Source: CAYVQF01 sp964454015
Lineage (GTDB): Bacteria; Myxococcota_A; Bradymonadia; UBA4248
Direction of reading: 5' to 3'
DNA: 64,000 nt
Assembly: GCA_964454015.1 (NCBI GenBank)
Contig: CAYVQF010000005.1
Coordinates: 1 to 64,000, forward strand
Shown here: positions 28,301 through 36,997 of the stretch, in pieces
Layout of the letters: every line of letters starts with the position of its first letter
How positions within the stretch are numbered: position 1 is the stretch's first letter
Position numbers and translations under genes: made by a program
Notes under the pieces: model-generated
Database searches by the model: none
The model's input: the letters and a program-made list of their open reading frames with translations, nothing else
What the model was told of the DNA's origin: nothing

Positions 28301-28623
28301 TGGCTTGCGCCGGCGTCGTCCCGAGCCACGTGGGCGCTCTTGGCAAAGGTCGGCTGGTCGCTGTGCATGGCCGCGGCGAGGGCCGATTGGGGTTCAGGTT
28401 CGAGGACGTTGCCGCGATGAAAGGGCGCGGAAGTGCCGATATTGGCCATGATGCGCAAGGGCTTGCGTCTGTCGGCGACAGCGATCCACAGCGCGGTGAT
28501 TGGCGCGTGATCGTTGAGGATGGTGCTGGCAACATGGCAGAGGTTGCCGACACCCTTGGCGGCTAAGAGACGCGTGTTGGCGGCGTGCCACAAGGCTAGA
28601 GGCCTGAGTGGGTGGGATGTCAT
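25375..28623 (-). CDS. Large hybrid sensor histidine kinase (GAF-PAS-PAS-GAF-PAS-HisKA-HATPase-REC)
   Basis: The protein has 1082 residues from the ATG at 28623; the frame is open to 28908 but would then overlap the upstream gene. Approximate domains: GAF 10-170, PAS 190-300, PAS-PAC 314-444 (ends GFITDITERKHF), GAF 445-570, PAS 577-700, HisKA with the phosphorylated His in LAGGIAHDFNNLL (~717), HATPase to ~940, and a receiver 951-1077 with the acceptor Asp in LLITDMVMPYMGG. No transmembrane segment is seen, so it is probably a cytosolic sensor. The attached receiver suggests phosphorelay or self-regulation. No output regulator is adjacent. The upstream metzincin gene is on the same strand, 112 bases away. 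Confidence 0.92.
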   Translation of the reverse strand: MTSHPLRPLALWHAANTRLLAAKGVGNLCHVASTILNDHAPITALWIAVADRRKPLRIMANIGTSAPFHRGNVLEPEPQSALAAAMHSDQPTFAKSAHVARDDAGASHIPLPTPAPLHGVFPIATAQSCHGAAYLALTRPLAAEEVQSLQHFFATLAVRLHATRAKVGPPAPPRLRRHIRLPKRHVCADFSLRDFCVHTRLGVLVVDAAGVILSLNSAAERLLGDSKHHLLGRTCCDARWQILREDGSFLPISEHPALRAGRDAQAVHDVVMGIRIASIDTIRWVRVSALPHFSSHSTTAHRVLLTLDDISAQRAAQEKLTEQLQHHRTLLDNLPGMAYRSSNHPDWPMDFVSRGCRELTGYPTDALTQHPTISFASIIHPDDRRRVWAAVQEAAIRARPFVIEYRLCTAAGEWKWVWEKGVAIVGPDKNITGIEGFITDITERKHFEHDLTGQAKRLECFRHMAEIFSQTTTAFHDQVAAFLPHLAEAFSGSASVHVCVSIGHERIHSPHWRATATRTQAEIKNGHHSVGLIEVYRDHDTDDGSAEGTFSPAETFWLHMVASRLADFHALSLLNQALRESESRARAIIQHLPLPTYIFSRRNTAFVLTDFNATAASFTLIRGLFQQTQNLIEPAGLLESQVSSCLNEAWEEGTATVEFTVNTGADQNQRRVAVTCVRVPADTLLLHATDITEISQREEQRYYRHKMEAIGRLAGGIAHDFNNLLTIIINYANFVLDSPIAPSTESDVVEIRNAAEQAAVLTKQLLAFGRRQGLVLRPLQLNTLIREALPALQKEAGTKIEVCTGLDTDLSEILADTDQIYEVLFNLIANARDAMPNGGRISVYTKHTHLQEPLRTVHGTVPPGSYVSLKVVDTGKGIAPELIPNVFEPFFSTHTAQRGAGMGLATTYGFIQQCGGHIWLESAPDLGTFVHLLFPPRPANAAISSSAVAAPEQVDGQTILFVEDDSAIRVLGARALSARGYRVLLAANGVEALDLALQHPGPIHLLITDMVMPYMGGLEVAKRLSASRPAIQVLFISGYTEQSLNQDEWPPEDCHFLAKPFSVRELGNRAREILGASTPLGR

Positions 28624-28735
28624 GGTGTGCTCGGCGGTGGGCACGGGCGCGTTGGTGGCCGCAGGCAGAGCCTCTTGTGACCGACGAACGAACCCATCGA
28701 GTGTGGCCGAACTATGCTTGGGGCTAGCGCGGTAG

Positions 28736-29446
28736 TCAATGCCTGGGGCGAGTGTCAGCAGCAGGGGCTGTGGTTTTGCTGCGTCGTTTGCGCTGCATTC
28801 TCCGGACCTCTGCGGGCAGGAAGCTTCGTTGCTCATTGCTCGGGCCGACATACATGATGCTCGCCTCGTCGTCGCTGTGGGGAAGGCCGAAATAATGCCC
28901 GAGCTCATGGGTCAAGGTGAGGGGACCGGCGATGCGGGAGAGGATGATCCAACGTCGCCCGCGTTGGGTGCGATCGCGCCAGTGGACGCCGCGAATCTCG
29001 CCCTCCTCGTCGACGTTGTCCAGGCGGGCGACGACGAAGACCGTGATGACTCCAGGGGTGAAGTAGGGGCGTCCCAATTGATCTCTGGCGCTGCGCGTGG
29101 GGATGTGGTCGGGGATGGCTGCAAAAGAGAGGGTGGGCTCGAAGCCGAAGCCAACAGGGGCGAAATGCTGTTGGGCGGCATCGACTTGCTGGGCCAGCCA
29201 GCGCTCATCGACGGCGGCTTGCCCATCGACACAGGCGACATAGAGGGTCATGGGCAGGCACTGGAACTCCTCGCTGGGCTGACAAGTGCTGAAGGCGGGA
29301 TGGGGTGTGGTCTGGAGACAGGTGCTCTCCTCGGCGCTGGCCCTCTGGGAGGTGGCGCCACTGAGACAGAAGAGCAGGACACCAGAGAGGGCGAGGGTGC
29401 GTTGGGCGCAAGGGAGGGAGAGGCGATGGGAAGGGGGAGGGGACAT
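28736..29446 (-). CDS. Secreted zinc metalloprotease (metzincin)
   Basis: The protein has 236 residues. A signal peptide with hydrophobic core LALSGVLLFCLSGA ends near ASAEE. The zinc site HELGHYFGLPH has His180, Glu181, His184 and His190, the extended HExxHxxGxxH of metzincins. A Met-turn candidate follows at ASIMYV. The N-terminal domain has paired cysteines (STCLQ, FSTCQ, FQCLP, YVACV). A secreted peptidase is therefore likely; substrate unknown. The C-terminal end is Arg/Lys-rich. Confidence 0.82.
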   Translation of the reverse strand: MSPPPSHRLSLPCAQRTLALSGVLLFCLSGATSQRASAEESTCLQTTPHPAFSTCQPSEEFQCLPMTLYVACVDGQAAVDERWLAQQVDAAQQHFAPVGFGFEPTLSFAAIPDHIPTRSARDQLGRPYFTPGVITVFVVARLDNVDEEGEIRGVHWRDRTQRGRRWIILSRIAGPLTLTHELGHYFGLPHSDDEASIMYVGPSNEQRSFLPAEVRRMQRKRRSKTTAPAADTRPRH

Positions 29447-29550
29447 GGGGCGCTCTGGGATGAAGTCGGCGCCGAGGCGGCGTCGCCAAAGGTCATGGTG
29501 CCAAGCATGCCGTCACGGTGCAAGGGCTAGAACAGGCCTCCTGGGGCGCG

Positions 29551-29579
29551 TTGGCAAGCGCGGCGACATAGATTAGCAT
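29551..29579 (+). promoter_or_regulatory. Promoter candidate for the receiver-DUF4388-roadblock gene
   Basis: TTGGCA (29551-29556), a 17-base spacer and TAGCAT (29574-29579) lie in the divergent gap, 76 bases before the GTG start. Confidence 0.45.
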
Positions 29580-29655
29580 CCGTCGGGTTCCATTCTCCCC
29601 TTTGGGTGAGGCGCGAACGACGCTTGACGATGCATCGTCACAGGGGGTTTTGACC

Positions 29656-30996
29656 GTGTTTCAACTTTTGATTGTCGACGCAGAAGAAGATTTGCTGTGG
29701 GCCCTGTCGAAGAACCTGTGTAAGGATAGGCCCGATGTCCGGGTCAAGACGGCTTCCAACAAGAAGGAAGCGCTGGCCATCATGCGTTCGGACCGCATCG
29801 ATTTGCTGGTGGCAGATCTTCGGAGCAGCGCTGAATTCGATGGATTTGAGTTGATACTGGCGGCCAAGGACTTGTTGCCCCGGGCGCGCGTCCTGGCCAT
29901 GACCGCCTTCAGCACCGATGGGGCGGCGTTCACGCCGTCCATGGGTATCGCTCGTTTTATCAATAAGCCCTTTGATATACAGGTCTTGCAAGATGTGGTC
30001 TTGGAGGTGGAGGCGCAGCGAGAGAGTGCGCAAGGCGTCTTGAGCGAGTTGGCGCTGGCGGACATTTTGGCCTTGTTGTGTCTGAGCAAACGGACGCTGC
30101 GCCTGCACCTGAATCACCCGAATCGCCGTGGGCGTATCGAGGTGGTGCAGGGTGAGATTCTCCACGCTGAGTTTGATGGTCGGGTGGGAGACGAGGCGGT
30201 CTACACCCTGATGGGATTGCGCCAAGGGAACATTTTCATGCAGGGCGATTTCGTTCCTGCGCCGCCTTCGGTGAAGCGTCGTTGGCAGGAGCTGCTCAAT
30301 CAGGCGCGCCAGTGGCTCGACACGCATGGTGCTGTGGAAGAGGAGCCCGTCGTAGAGATTCCCGTCGAAGGTTGGGAGGAAGAGCCAGCGGATGTGCCGG
30401 CTGCCGAGGGGGAGAGTAATCCCCTTGGTTTTAGCGCCGAGGAGTTTCGCGAGCTCGCCATGGACGAGATCGACCTCATGCGTCATCGCGAAGGGCAGCG
30501 GGAGGATTCGCTACCTCGCCCGCCGATGCTGCGGCCGACCTCGTCCATGGGGATGATGCCCGGACATGGGCCGCGGCGCAGTGAGATCAGTGACCCCAGC
30601 CAGCACACCCTCGAGGGGGTGGGGGCGCTGCTGGGTGACTACCGGGCTGAGATCGAGGGGCTGCGCTTGGGTTTGGTGATCAATGCCAGTGATGGGACAG
30701 TTCTGGCTTCGGTGGCTGCCGATGGCGAGCGATTGGAGGCGGAGGTGAGCGCGGCCTATTTCAGTGAAGTCATTCGTATCGCGCTGAAGTTGAGCCATGC
30801 CCTTGGCGAAGACGTTGGTTTGCGCAGCGTTCAACTCAGCGCTGATGACTACCACATCTTGGTGCGGATGCTGCCGGACTCGGTCATCGCCCAGATGCTG
30901 ATCATGGAGGCCGATGCCAACCTGGGTATTGGGGCCTATGTCATGCGCAGGATGGAAGGGCGGCTGTTTGCGACTTTGCTCGGTGGTGAGGTCTGA
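29656..30996 (+). CDS. Receiver-DUF4388-roadblock/LC7 fusion protein
   Basis: The protein has 446 residues from the GTG at 29656 (AGGGGG upstream); an upstream TTG would add 18 residues. The N-terminal receiver (~1-115) has an acidic pocket (LLIVDAEED) and acceptor Asp in LLVADLRSS, with FINKPFD as the conserved Lys. Residues ~120-215 look like DUF4388 (LSELALADILALLCLSKRTLRL, GRIEVVQGEILHAEFDGRVGDEAVYTLM). The C-terminal ~115 residues are a roadblock/LC7 domain (GLVINASDGTVLASVAADG). Roadblock domains often act on Ras-like GTPases such as MglA. A second roadblock gene begins 18 bases downstream. Confidence 0.82.
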   Translation: MFQLLIVDAEEDLLWALSKNLCKDRPDVRVKTASNKKEALAIMRSDRIDLLVADLRSSAEFDGFELILAAKDLLPRARVLAMTAFSTDGAAFTPSMGIARFINKPFDIQVLQDVVLEVEAQRESAQGVLSELALADILALLCLSKRTLRLHLNHPNRRGRIEVVQGEILHAEFDGRVGDEAVYTLMGLRQGNIFMQGDFVPAPPSVKRRWQELLNQARQWLDTHGAVEEEPVVEIPVEGWEEEPADVPAAEGESNPLGFSAEEFRELAMDEIDLMRHREGQREDSLPRPPMLRPTSSMGMMPGHGPRRSEISDPSQHTLEGVGALLGDYRAEIEGLRLGLVINASDGTVLASVAADGERLEAEVSAAYFSEVIRIALKLSHALGEDVGLRSVQLSADDYHILVRMLPDSVIAQMLIMEADANLGIGAYVMRRMEGRLFATLLGGEV

Positions 30997-31014
30997 GGTG
31001 GTGGGGAGGTGTGC

Positions 31015-31398
31015 ATGACATTGGCGCAAGGGTTGGAGAGGTTTTTGGCAGAGGCCCAGGGCGCATTGGCGACGAGTGTGGTGTCGATGCGGGATGGGAC
31101 GACCTTGGTGTCGGTCGGTTCGCCTGCCGTCGAGGTGAACGCGATCGACGCCTACTTGGTCGAAGCGCTGCGGCGGCAACGGCGTGCCGCACAGCGCACC
31201 GGTCTGAGCGGCGAAGTGCAGGAGATCGCTTTTGATTGTAGCGCCGGTGTGCTCTTGGGCCGCTTGTTGGGCGATGGCGAGTATTTGTGGACCATGTGGG
31301 CGGCGCCAGAGAGCAACGCGGCCTTGGCTCGGGCGTGGATGCGAGCGCGGGCCGCAGAGGTCGCGGCAGCGTTACCCCAGCCGATGGCAGGGGCCTAG
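31015..31398 (+). CDS. Small roadblock/LC7-like protein (MglB-like fold)
   Basis: The protein has 127 residues from the ATG at 31015 (GGGGAGG upstream). It is almost entirely one roadblock-like domain: LAQGLERFLAEAQGALATSV, then SMRDGTTLVSVGSPAVEVNA and LGDGEYLWTMWAAPESNAAL. It is shorter than MglB (~160 residues). It may heterodimerise with the roadblock domain of the preceding protein (inference). No MglA-type GTPase gene is in the window. Confidence 0.7.
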   Translation: MTLAQGLERFLAEAQGALATSVVSMRDGTTLVSVGSPAVEVNAIDAYLVEALRRQRRAAQRTGLSGEVQEIAFDCSAGVLLGRLLGDGEYLWTMWAAPESNAALARAWMRARAAEVAAALPQPMAGA

Positions 31399-31518
31399 CA
31401 TATGGCCTCGGGAGAGCGGCGCGCGTTGCTGAGGCGAGTGAGTGGCGAAGAGCCTGCCTGGACGCCGCGAGTCGACCAAGTGTAGGCAAAGCGTTGGTCT
31501 TTGCCAGTCGTCCTGCGG

Positions 31519-31546
31519 TTGACATCCTGTGGTGGTGGGGGATAAG
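31519..31546 (+). promoter_or_regulatory. Promoter candidate for the TPR/FHA envelope cluster
   Basis: TTGACA (31519-31524), a 16-base spacer and GATAAG (31541-31546) lie 160 bases before the ATG at 31710, within the 311-base gap after the roadblock gene. The -35 is perfect. Nothing else is recognisable in this gap. Confidence 0.45.
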
Positions 31547-31709
31547 ATCACCCGGCGCGATTCCTTGCAATGGTGCCGGGAGAAGGGCGCGTTGGCAGCG
31601 GTTGTGGAAGCAGTCGATCCGGGATGGCAGAGGCATGATGCAGCCCAAAGATTTGCGTTTGGCGACTTGGGGTGGCGTTGGTGAGGCCTTGGCAGAAAGG
31701 AGTAAGGGC

Positions 31710-33419
31710 ATGCGCACGGGTCATGGGTTGGGGCAGGGTTGGGTGATTTTGCTGTGGGTCATTGGGATGCTGTCGCTTCCCACCATTGGCGTCTCGCAGG
31801 ATGATTTTGATTTTGGCGATGTCGATGAGATGGGGGGCGGCGGAGACTTTGACTTCGGCGACAGCGGACCCGCGGAAGATCCCATGGCCTCAGTGGATGT
31901 CTCGTCACCGACCTACGCGCTCTTCGAGGAGGCGCTGAGCTACAGTGCCCAGGGGCGTCATGATGCGGCGAGTTTGCTTTTTTTCGAGGTCGTCAAGACG
32001 GATGATGCCACGGGGAGGGCGCTGCGACCCCAGGTACGCTATGAGCTCGGTCGGTCGCTCTTTCAATTGGGTTATTACCAATCGGCCCTGTCTCAGTTTG
32101 AGTTGGTGTTGCAGTATGGGCCGCGGGGAAGTCATTACCTACCCACGTTGCAGTGGCTGGTCCTCATCAGTCGTGAGCTGCCCGGAGAGCCGAATCGCTA
32201 TCAGCGCGTCTACGACAATTTCCTCGACATGTTTCCGATGCAGATCGACCCCTCGCTGATGTCCGAGGTGGGGTTGTTGATGGGTCAGGCGGCCTATCAG
32301 TCGAGCATGCTGGATGATGCCATCTTTTTCTTTGGCAACGTCGAGGAGTCGAGCGCCCTCTACCCGCGTGCGCGCTTCATCGAGGGGGTGACCTTCGTGC
32401 GCAAGTACAACGGTCAGGAAGCGGTGGAGTCTTTCAAAGAGGTGTTGCGCTGGCTGGACAAGAAAGAGGTACTCACGGCTGATGAGGTGCGCTTGCGCGA
32501 GGCGACCATCGCTTCGCTGGGCCGAGTCTTCTACCAGGTGGGTCACGGCCTGTGGGCCCAAGGTGAGCGGCCGCGTGCGGTGAACATGTGGAACACGGCG
32601 ATCAAGTATTACGCCTCTTTTAGCCAATCGAGCCCGATGTGGTTGGACGCGCTCTTTGAAGCGAGCTGGACCTACTACCGCGTGGATAACTTTTCCAAGG
32701 CCCTGGGCTTGCTGCTGACGTTGAACAGCCCTTTCTTCAACGACAAGTACTATCCAGAGGCGATGTTGCTGCAGGCACAGATCTATTACACCAACTGTCA
32801 CTATGACCGGGTCATGTATATCCTTGACGAGTTCAAAGACGTGTACCCGCCATTGAAGCGTGAGCTGGATAGCCTCCTGACGACCCTCTTTCAACCGGAA
32901 GAGGTCTATGATTTTTTGCGTTCCGTCGAGCGGGAAGGCAAAGACTTCGATCCCACGGCGCAACAGGTGCTGAACGCGGCGCTGCAGGACCGCGAGTTGA
33001 AACGGATGTTGGCGTACATCGACGCCCTCGACGACGAGATGGATCGCATCAAGAAAGCGGGTAAGGGCTGGTCAAGTCACGATCTCGCCAAGACCTTGGA
33101 GCAGGATCTTCAGTTCACCAAGCGTTTTGCTTCGGTAGAAGCTGGTAAGAAGGCCAAGACGCGCCTAGAGCGTGTGGCAGATGAGCTCGGGCGCTTGAAC
33201 AATATGGCCCTCGATATCGAAATCGAGACCACTGAGAAGTTTGCTCAGCGCATCGGTGTGCAAGAGCAAGACCCCAACGCATTGCTGGAGTTCGAGCGAG
33301 AGATTTCGGCGCGTATGGCGGCGGACAATGAGCACCTCTATTGGACCTTCGATGGTGAGTACTGGCGCGATGAGTTGGGATACTACTGGTATCACATCTC
33401 CTCTCGTTGTGGTCGTTGA
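31710..33419 (+). CDS. Exported TPR protein of the Glt-like envelope cluster
   Basis: The protein has 569 residues from the ATG at 31710 (AAAGGAG upstream); the longer open frame lacks a ribosome site. A signal peptide (VILLWVIGMLSLPTIGVSQ) is followed by an acidic Gly/Phe/Asp segment (DDFDFGDVDEMGGGGDFDFG) and then helical repeats with TPR-like spacing through ~430. A Lys/Glu-rich region follows, and the C-terminus is Tyr/Trp-rich (EYWRDELGYYWYH). Likely periplasmic scaffold. Position before the AgmU/GltD-like TPR gene suggests it is part of the same complex; a GltC-like role is possible but unproven. Confidence 0.75.
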   Translation: MRTGHGLGQGWVILLWVIGMLSLPTIGVSQDDFDFGDVDEMGGGGDFDFGDSGPAEDPMASVDVSSPTYALFEEALSYSAQGRHDAASLLFFEVVKTDDATGRALRPQVRYELGRSLFQLGYYQSALSQFELVLQYGPRGSHYLPTLQWLVLISRELPGEPNRYQRVYDNFLDMFPMQIDPSLMSEVGLLMGQAAYQSSMLDDAIFFFGNVEESSALYPRARFIEGVTFVRKYNGQEAVESFKEVLRWLDKKEVLTADEVRLREATIASLGRVFYQVGHGLWAQGERPRAVNMWNTAIKYYASFSQSSPMWLDALFEASWTYYRVDNFSKALGLLLTLNSPFFNDKYYPEAMLLQAQIYYTNCHYDRVMYILDEFKDVYPPLKRELDSLLTTLFQPEEVYDFLRSVEREGKDFDPTAQQVLNAALQDRELKRMLAYIDALDDEMDRIKKAGKGWSSHDLAKTLEQDLQFTKRFASVEAGKKAKTRLERVADELGRLNNMALDIEIETTEKFAQRIGVQEQDPNALLEFEREISARMAADNEHLYWTFDGEYWRDELGYYWYHISSRCGR

Positions 33420-33464
33420 TAGACTGGCGCAGCGCACCCGAGAACGTAGACTTGGAAAGAGAAC

Positions 33465-33487
33465 AGACCGCGCACGAGGCGCGGTCT
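33465..33487 (+). other. Perfect 9-bp inverted repeat between two TPR genes
   Basis: AGACCGCGC and GCGCGGTCT flank the loop ACGAG. No T-run follows, so it may attenuate or process an operon transcript rather than end it. It lies 17 bases before the next ATG and just upstream of its ribosome site. Confidence 0.5.
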
Positions 33488-33503
33488 TGGCGGAGGCATA
33501 GAG

Positions 33504-36500
33504 ATGGAGCGGATGTCGACCAATCGTCGCGGTAACGGTTTGAAGGGGGCTGCGTGGGCTTTGGCTTTGCTTTGGGTTTTGGCACCGATGAGCGCAGGTG
33601 CGCAGCCCAACCCTTTTGGCGACCAGGCAGCGGAGAAGTCTGAAACCAAGATCGGGGACTTCGAACGCAAACAGGTCGAGCGACGCACTCTGGCCGATGA
33701 AGAGGGCGGCAGCGGCCCGCGCTTGGAGTTCGAGACCGAACAGAAAGACGTCGCCCGGGACAAGCTGCAGCACCAAGAAAGCGCCATCAAGAAGATCAAG
33801 ATGCGCATCGACGGCACGGACGATGACGATCCCGACAAGCCTCTGTTGATGGAACGCTTGTCCGATATGTTGTGGCAGCGGGCTCGCTTCCATGAGCTCC
33901 GTTCTTTCGATCGTCTCATGGAGGCGCGCGAGTTCGAAGCGGCCGGCAACGCCTCAAAGGCCGCCGAGATGATGCGTCTCAAAGAAGAGGACGAGAAGAC
34001 CGCGGCGGAGTCGCGGGAAGAGATGCTGAAGAACTACAAGGAGGTCATCAAGTATTTTCCTGATTACCCCCAGATCGACAAGATCAAGTACTACCTGGCC
34101 TTCAATCTTGCCGAAATGGGTTACGCCGCCGAGGCTTATGAACACTACATGAGCATCGTGCGCGACCACAGTAACTCACAGTATATTGGCGATGCCTTTC
34201 TAGGTTTGGCCGAGTATACCTTCAACATCGAAGAGGACATGGTTTTGGCCCTCTCGCAGTATCAGAAGACGGTGGAGGCCAATCCGAACAGCCAGGCAGG
34301 CACCTATGCCATGTACAAGATGGGATGGTGTTATTTCAACCTCGGCGAGCCGCGCAAAGCGTTGGCGCAATTCGAAAAAGTGATCGATTTTGCCGGACGC
34401 ACCGAAGGGCGCATGGACATTCGCAAGGAGGCCGTGCGCGATCTGGTCAAGGCCTACAGTATGTGGGCCGAGGCGCGTCCGAGCAACGCCAAGAAGTATT
34501 TCTCCAAGTTTGCTGGCGATGCGAATGAGCTGCGGGAGATGCTGGAGCGTCTCGCGCGCATGTACCAAGAAGACGGTGAGCTCGATGCCTCGACCTATAT
34601 CTACAATGAGCTGATCAAAGACAATATCAACGATTACCGCATCGTTGGATACCAGATCGAGATCATGTTCAACGTCGAGAGCCGGAGCGATCCCGAGAAG
34701 ACGGCCCAAGAGATCATGCGTACGGTGATCTTGTTCAAGAAGGCCATGGACGCCGGCTTGGAAGGGGCTACGCCAGAGAAAATCAAAGAAAACTATGACA
34801 TGCTCGAGGAGTACACCCGCGAGACGGCCAAGTGGTACCACATCACGGCCCAGACGACGAAGAACCCACTTTACTATGCTTTGGCCTACGAAATTTACCG
34901 GGCCTATGTAGAGAACTTCCCCGAGGCGGCGGACAACTACGAGATGCTCTACTACTATGCGGAGCTGCTCTACGGTCGTAAGAACTACGCCGAGGCCGCC
35001 AAGCGCTACGATCAGGTGATCGATCTCAACCCCGATGGTGAGTTCAGCCGCGACGCGGCTTACGGTTCGGTTTTGTCCTATACCAAGCTGGCGGCTGAAC
35101 CCGGACCTGACTGTCCGCCTGTTCCGGACCCACCGCCGACGCCGCCTGGCGAGGAGCCGACCTTCCCTGAGCTGCCCATCGCCGAGTGCCGGCTGCGTCT
35201 GATCAAGGCCAGTCACCGCTATGCTGCCATCGTGGATGACGCCGAGTACCTCGTGGACATCAAGTACACTACGGCCAAGATCTATTACGACCACAACCAT
35301 CTGGATGCCGCCATTCCTCTCTTCCAGGACGTGGCCATGTCCCACTCCGAGCACCGGCTAGCGGTCTTCAGCGCCAACCTGCTCTTGGATTGTTACAACA
35401 TCAAGAAAGACTACCAGGCCATGTGGGAGTGGGTTCGGAAGTTCCGCGCCAATGAGCACCTGAACCAACCTCCGCTGGATGAGAAGCTGGAGAACTTCGA
35501 GGTGCAGTTGGCTTTCAAGTTCTGCATGGATACGGAAAAGGAAAAGGACTGGGTGGCCGCAGCCACTTGCTATGAAGATTTCGCAACCAACTACAGCACC
35601 AGTGAGTTTGCCGCCAAGTCTTTGTGGAACGCGAGCGTCGATTGGGAGAATGCCTCTGAGATTGGCAAGGCCATCGAGGCGCGCATTCGCCTTTTGCGCG
35701 AGCACGGCAGCGATCCCGACCTCGCTCCGCGGGCGCTCTATGCGATTGGGCAGAACTTCCACGGTATCGCGGTTTACTCTGAGGCAGCGCGTTTTTATGA
35801 GATGTTTGTCGACCGCTACCCCCAGAACCGAACGGCTTGTGTCGCCATTGGCGAGACATCTGATGTTTCATGTGCCATGTTGGCTCTACAGAACGCTGCA
35901 GCCTTCCGCAGTGGTTTGGGCGAATACAAGAAAGCCGTGGCCAACTATGATCTCTACATCAAGCTCTTCCCGCGCGACCAGGAGCAACTCTCCCTGCTGA
36001 AGTTCAATACGGGGCGGATTTACTTCGACCAAGGGCTCTATGACGAAGCGATCGCGCGTTACGACGAGTACCTCAGTCGTTACGCCAAAGCCGGACCGCA
36101 GAGCCGCCAAGTAGCGGCGCATACGGCCATCGGCCGATCCTATTGGCGCAGCCAGCGACAAGCGCAGGCGTTGAAGAGCTTCGAGCGTGCCGAAACCTTG
36201 TTCAACTCCAAGGGCTTTCAGAAGTGGTTCGAGGGAGCCTCAGCAGAGCACCAGAAGGAAGCCATGGAGGCCGCCGCGGAGGCGCGCTTCATGCGCGGTG
36301 AGTTTGAGTTCAACCGCGCCCTTGCGGTGCAGTTGACGGATGAATCCGTGCCGGAGAGGCGTATGGAGGCCCATTTGCAGGGGCAACTCAAGAAAAAGGC
36401 TGAGTTGATGCGCGGTGCGGAGCCGATCTACGTCGAGGTCATCGTTCGTTTTGGTGCCTTCTCACCGCGTTGGGGTTTGGCCGCTATGTCACGCTTGGGT

Positions 36501-36923
36501 ATGATGTACCACGACGTGGCAGAACAAATCGAGAAGGCGCCTGTGCCCAAGCGGTTGACTGAGGATCAGGCCCTCATCTACGAGGACGTGCTCCTGGATT
36601 TCGCGGGTCAGTTTGAGGAGAAGGCCATTGATTTCTATGTGACCGCCGTCGAGAAGGCCGCGGAGTTGGGATGGTTCAGTGAGTACACCATGTCTGCCCA
36701 ACGCCGCCTCTTTGACCTGCGACCGCAAGAGTACCGTTCGGCGTCGGAGATCAAGGCGCAGCCCAACAAGGCGACAGTGAACTGGCACATGGCACAGGTT
36801 TACGATGACGTGGAAGAAATCATGGGCAACAAAGCGAAGAAACGCCGTGGCAGTATCGATCTCGAGTCGGATGAGATGGAACTGAGCGATAGTGCGGCGA
36901 ACGCTGTGGAGAATATTCCTTGA
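33504..36923 (+). CDS. Giant periplasmic TPR protein, GltD/AgmU-like
   Basis: The protein has 1139 residues with CGGAGGC upstream. The signal peptide WALALLWVLAPMSAGAQ is cut after AGAQ. It contains many TPR repeats (for example AEMGYAAEAYEHYMSIVRDH, GEYKKAVANYDLYIKLFP, GLYDEAIARYDEYLSRYA). A Pro-rich insert near 532-560 (PPVPDPPPTPPGEEP) splits the solenoid. Length, exported TPR composition and the next three genes match the gltD(agmU)-gltE-gltF-gltG order of Myxococcus gliding motility (established family knowledge; orthology here is inferred). Such proteins span the periplasm as scaffolds. Confidence 0.8.
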   Translation: MERMSTNRRGNGLKGAAWALALLWVLAPMSAGAQPNPFGDQAAEKSETKIGDFERKQVERRTLADEEGGSGPRLEFETEQKDVARDKLQHQESAIKKIKMRIDGTDDDDPDKPLLMERLSDMLWQRARFHELRSFDRLMEAREFEAAGNASKAAEMMRLKEEDEKTAAESREEMLKNYKEVIKYFPDYPQIDKIKYYLAFNLAEMGYAAEAYEHYMSIVRDHSNSQYIGDAFLGLAEYTFNIEEDMVLALSQYQKTVEANPNSQAGTYAMYKMGWCYFNLGEPRKALAQFEKVIDFAGRTEGRMDIRKEAVRDLVKAYSMWAEARPSNAKKYFSKFAGDANELREMLERLARMYQEDGELDASTYIYNELIKDNINDYRIVGYQIEIMFNVESRSDPEKTAQEIMRTVILFKKAMDAGLEGATPEKIKENYDMLEEYTRETAKWYHITAQTTKNPLYYALAYEIYRAYVENFPEAADNYEMLYYYAELLYGRKNYAEAAKRYDQVIDLNPDGEFSRDAAYGSVLSYTKLAAEPGPDCPPVPDPPPTPPGEEPTFPELPIAECRLRLIKASHRYAAIVDDAEYLVDIKYTTAKIYYDHNHLDAAIPLFQDVAMSHSEHRLAVFSANLLLDCYNIKKDYQAMWEWVRKFRANEHLNQPPLDEKLENFEVQLAFKFCMDTEKEKDWVAAATCYEDFATNYSTSEFAAKSLWNASVDWENASEIGKAIEARIRLLREHGSDPDLAPRALYAIGQNFHGIAVYSEAARFYEMFVDRYPQNRTACVAIGETSDVSCAMLALQNAAAFRSGLGEYKKAVANYDLYIKLFPRDQEQLSLLKFNTGRIYFDQGLYDEAIARYDEYLSRYAKAGPQSRQVAAHTAIGRSYWRSQRQAQALKSFERAETLFNSKGFQKWFEGASAEHQKEAMEAAAEARFMRGEFEFNRALAVQLTDESVPERRMEAHLQGQLKKKAELMRGAEPIYVEVIVRFGAFSPRWGLAAMSRLGMMYHDVAEQIEKAPVPKRLTEDQALIYEDVLLDFAGQFEEKAIDFYVTAVEKAAELGWFSEYTMSAQRRLFDLRPQEYRSASEIKAQPNKATVNWHMAQVYDDVEEIMGNKAKKRRGSIDLESDEMELSDSAANAVENIP

Positions 36924-36997
36924 AACGAGTGCCGAGCTCCGTGGTCGGGTCTTTTGGCGCGACCAGCCTGAACGCTGAGTGTGCGAGGGGACGTGTA

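Noticed and set aside
33465..33487. Possible terminator between TPR genes
   Set aside because: Stem is perfect but there is no T-run; kept only as a hairpin.
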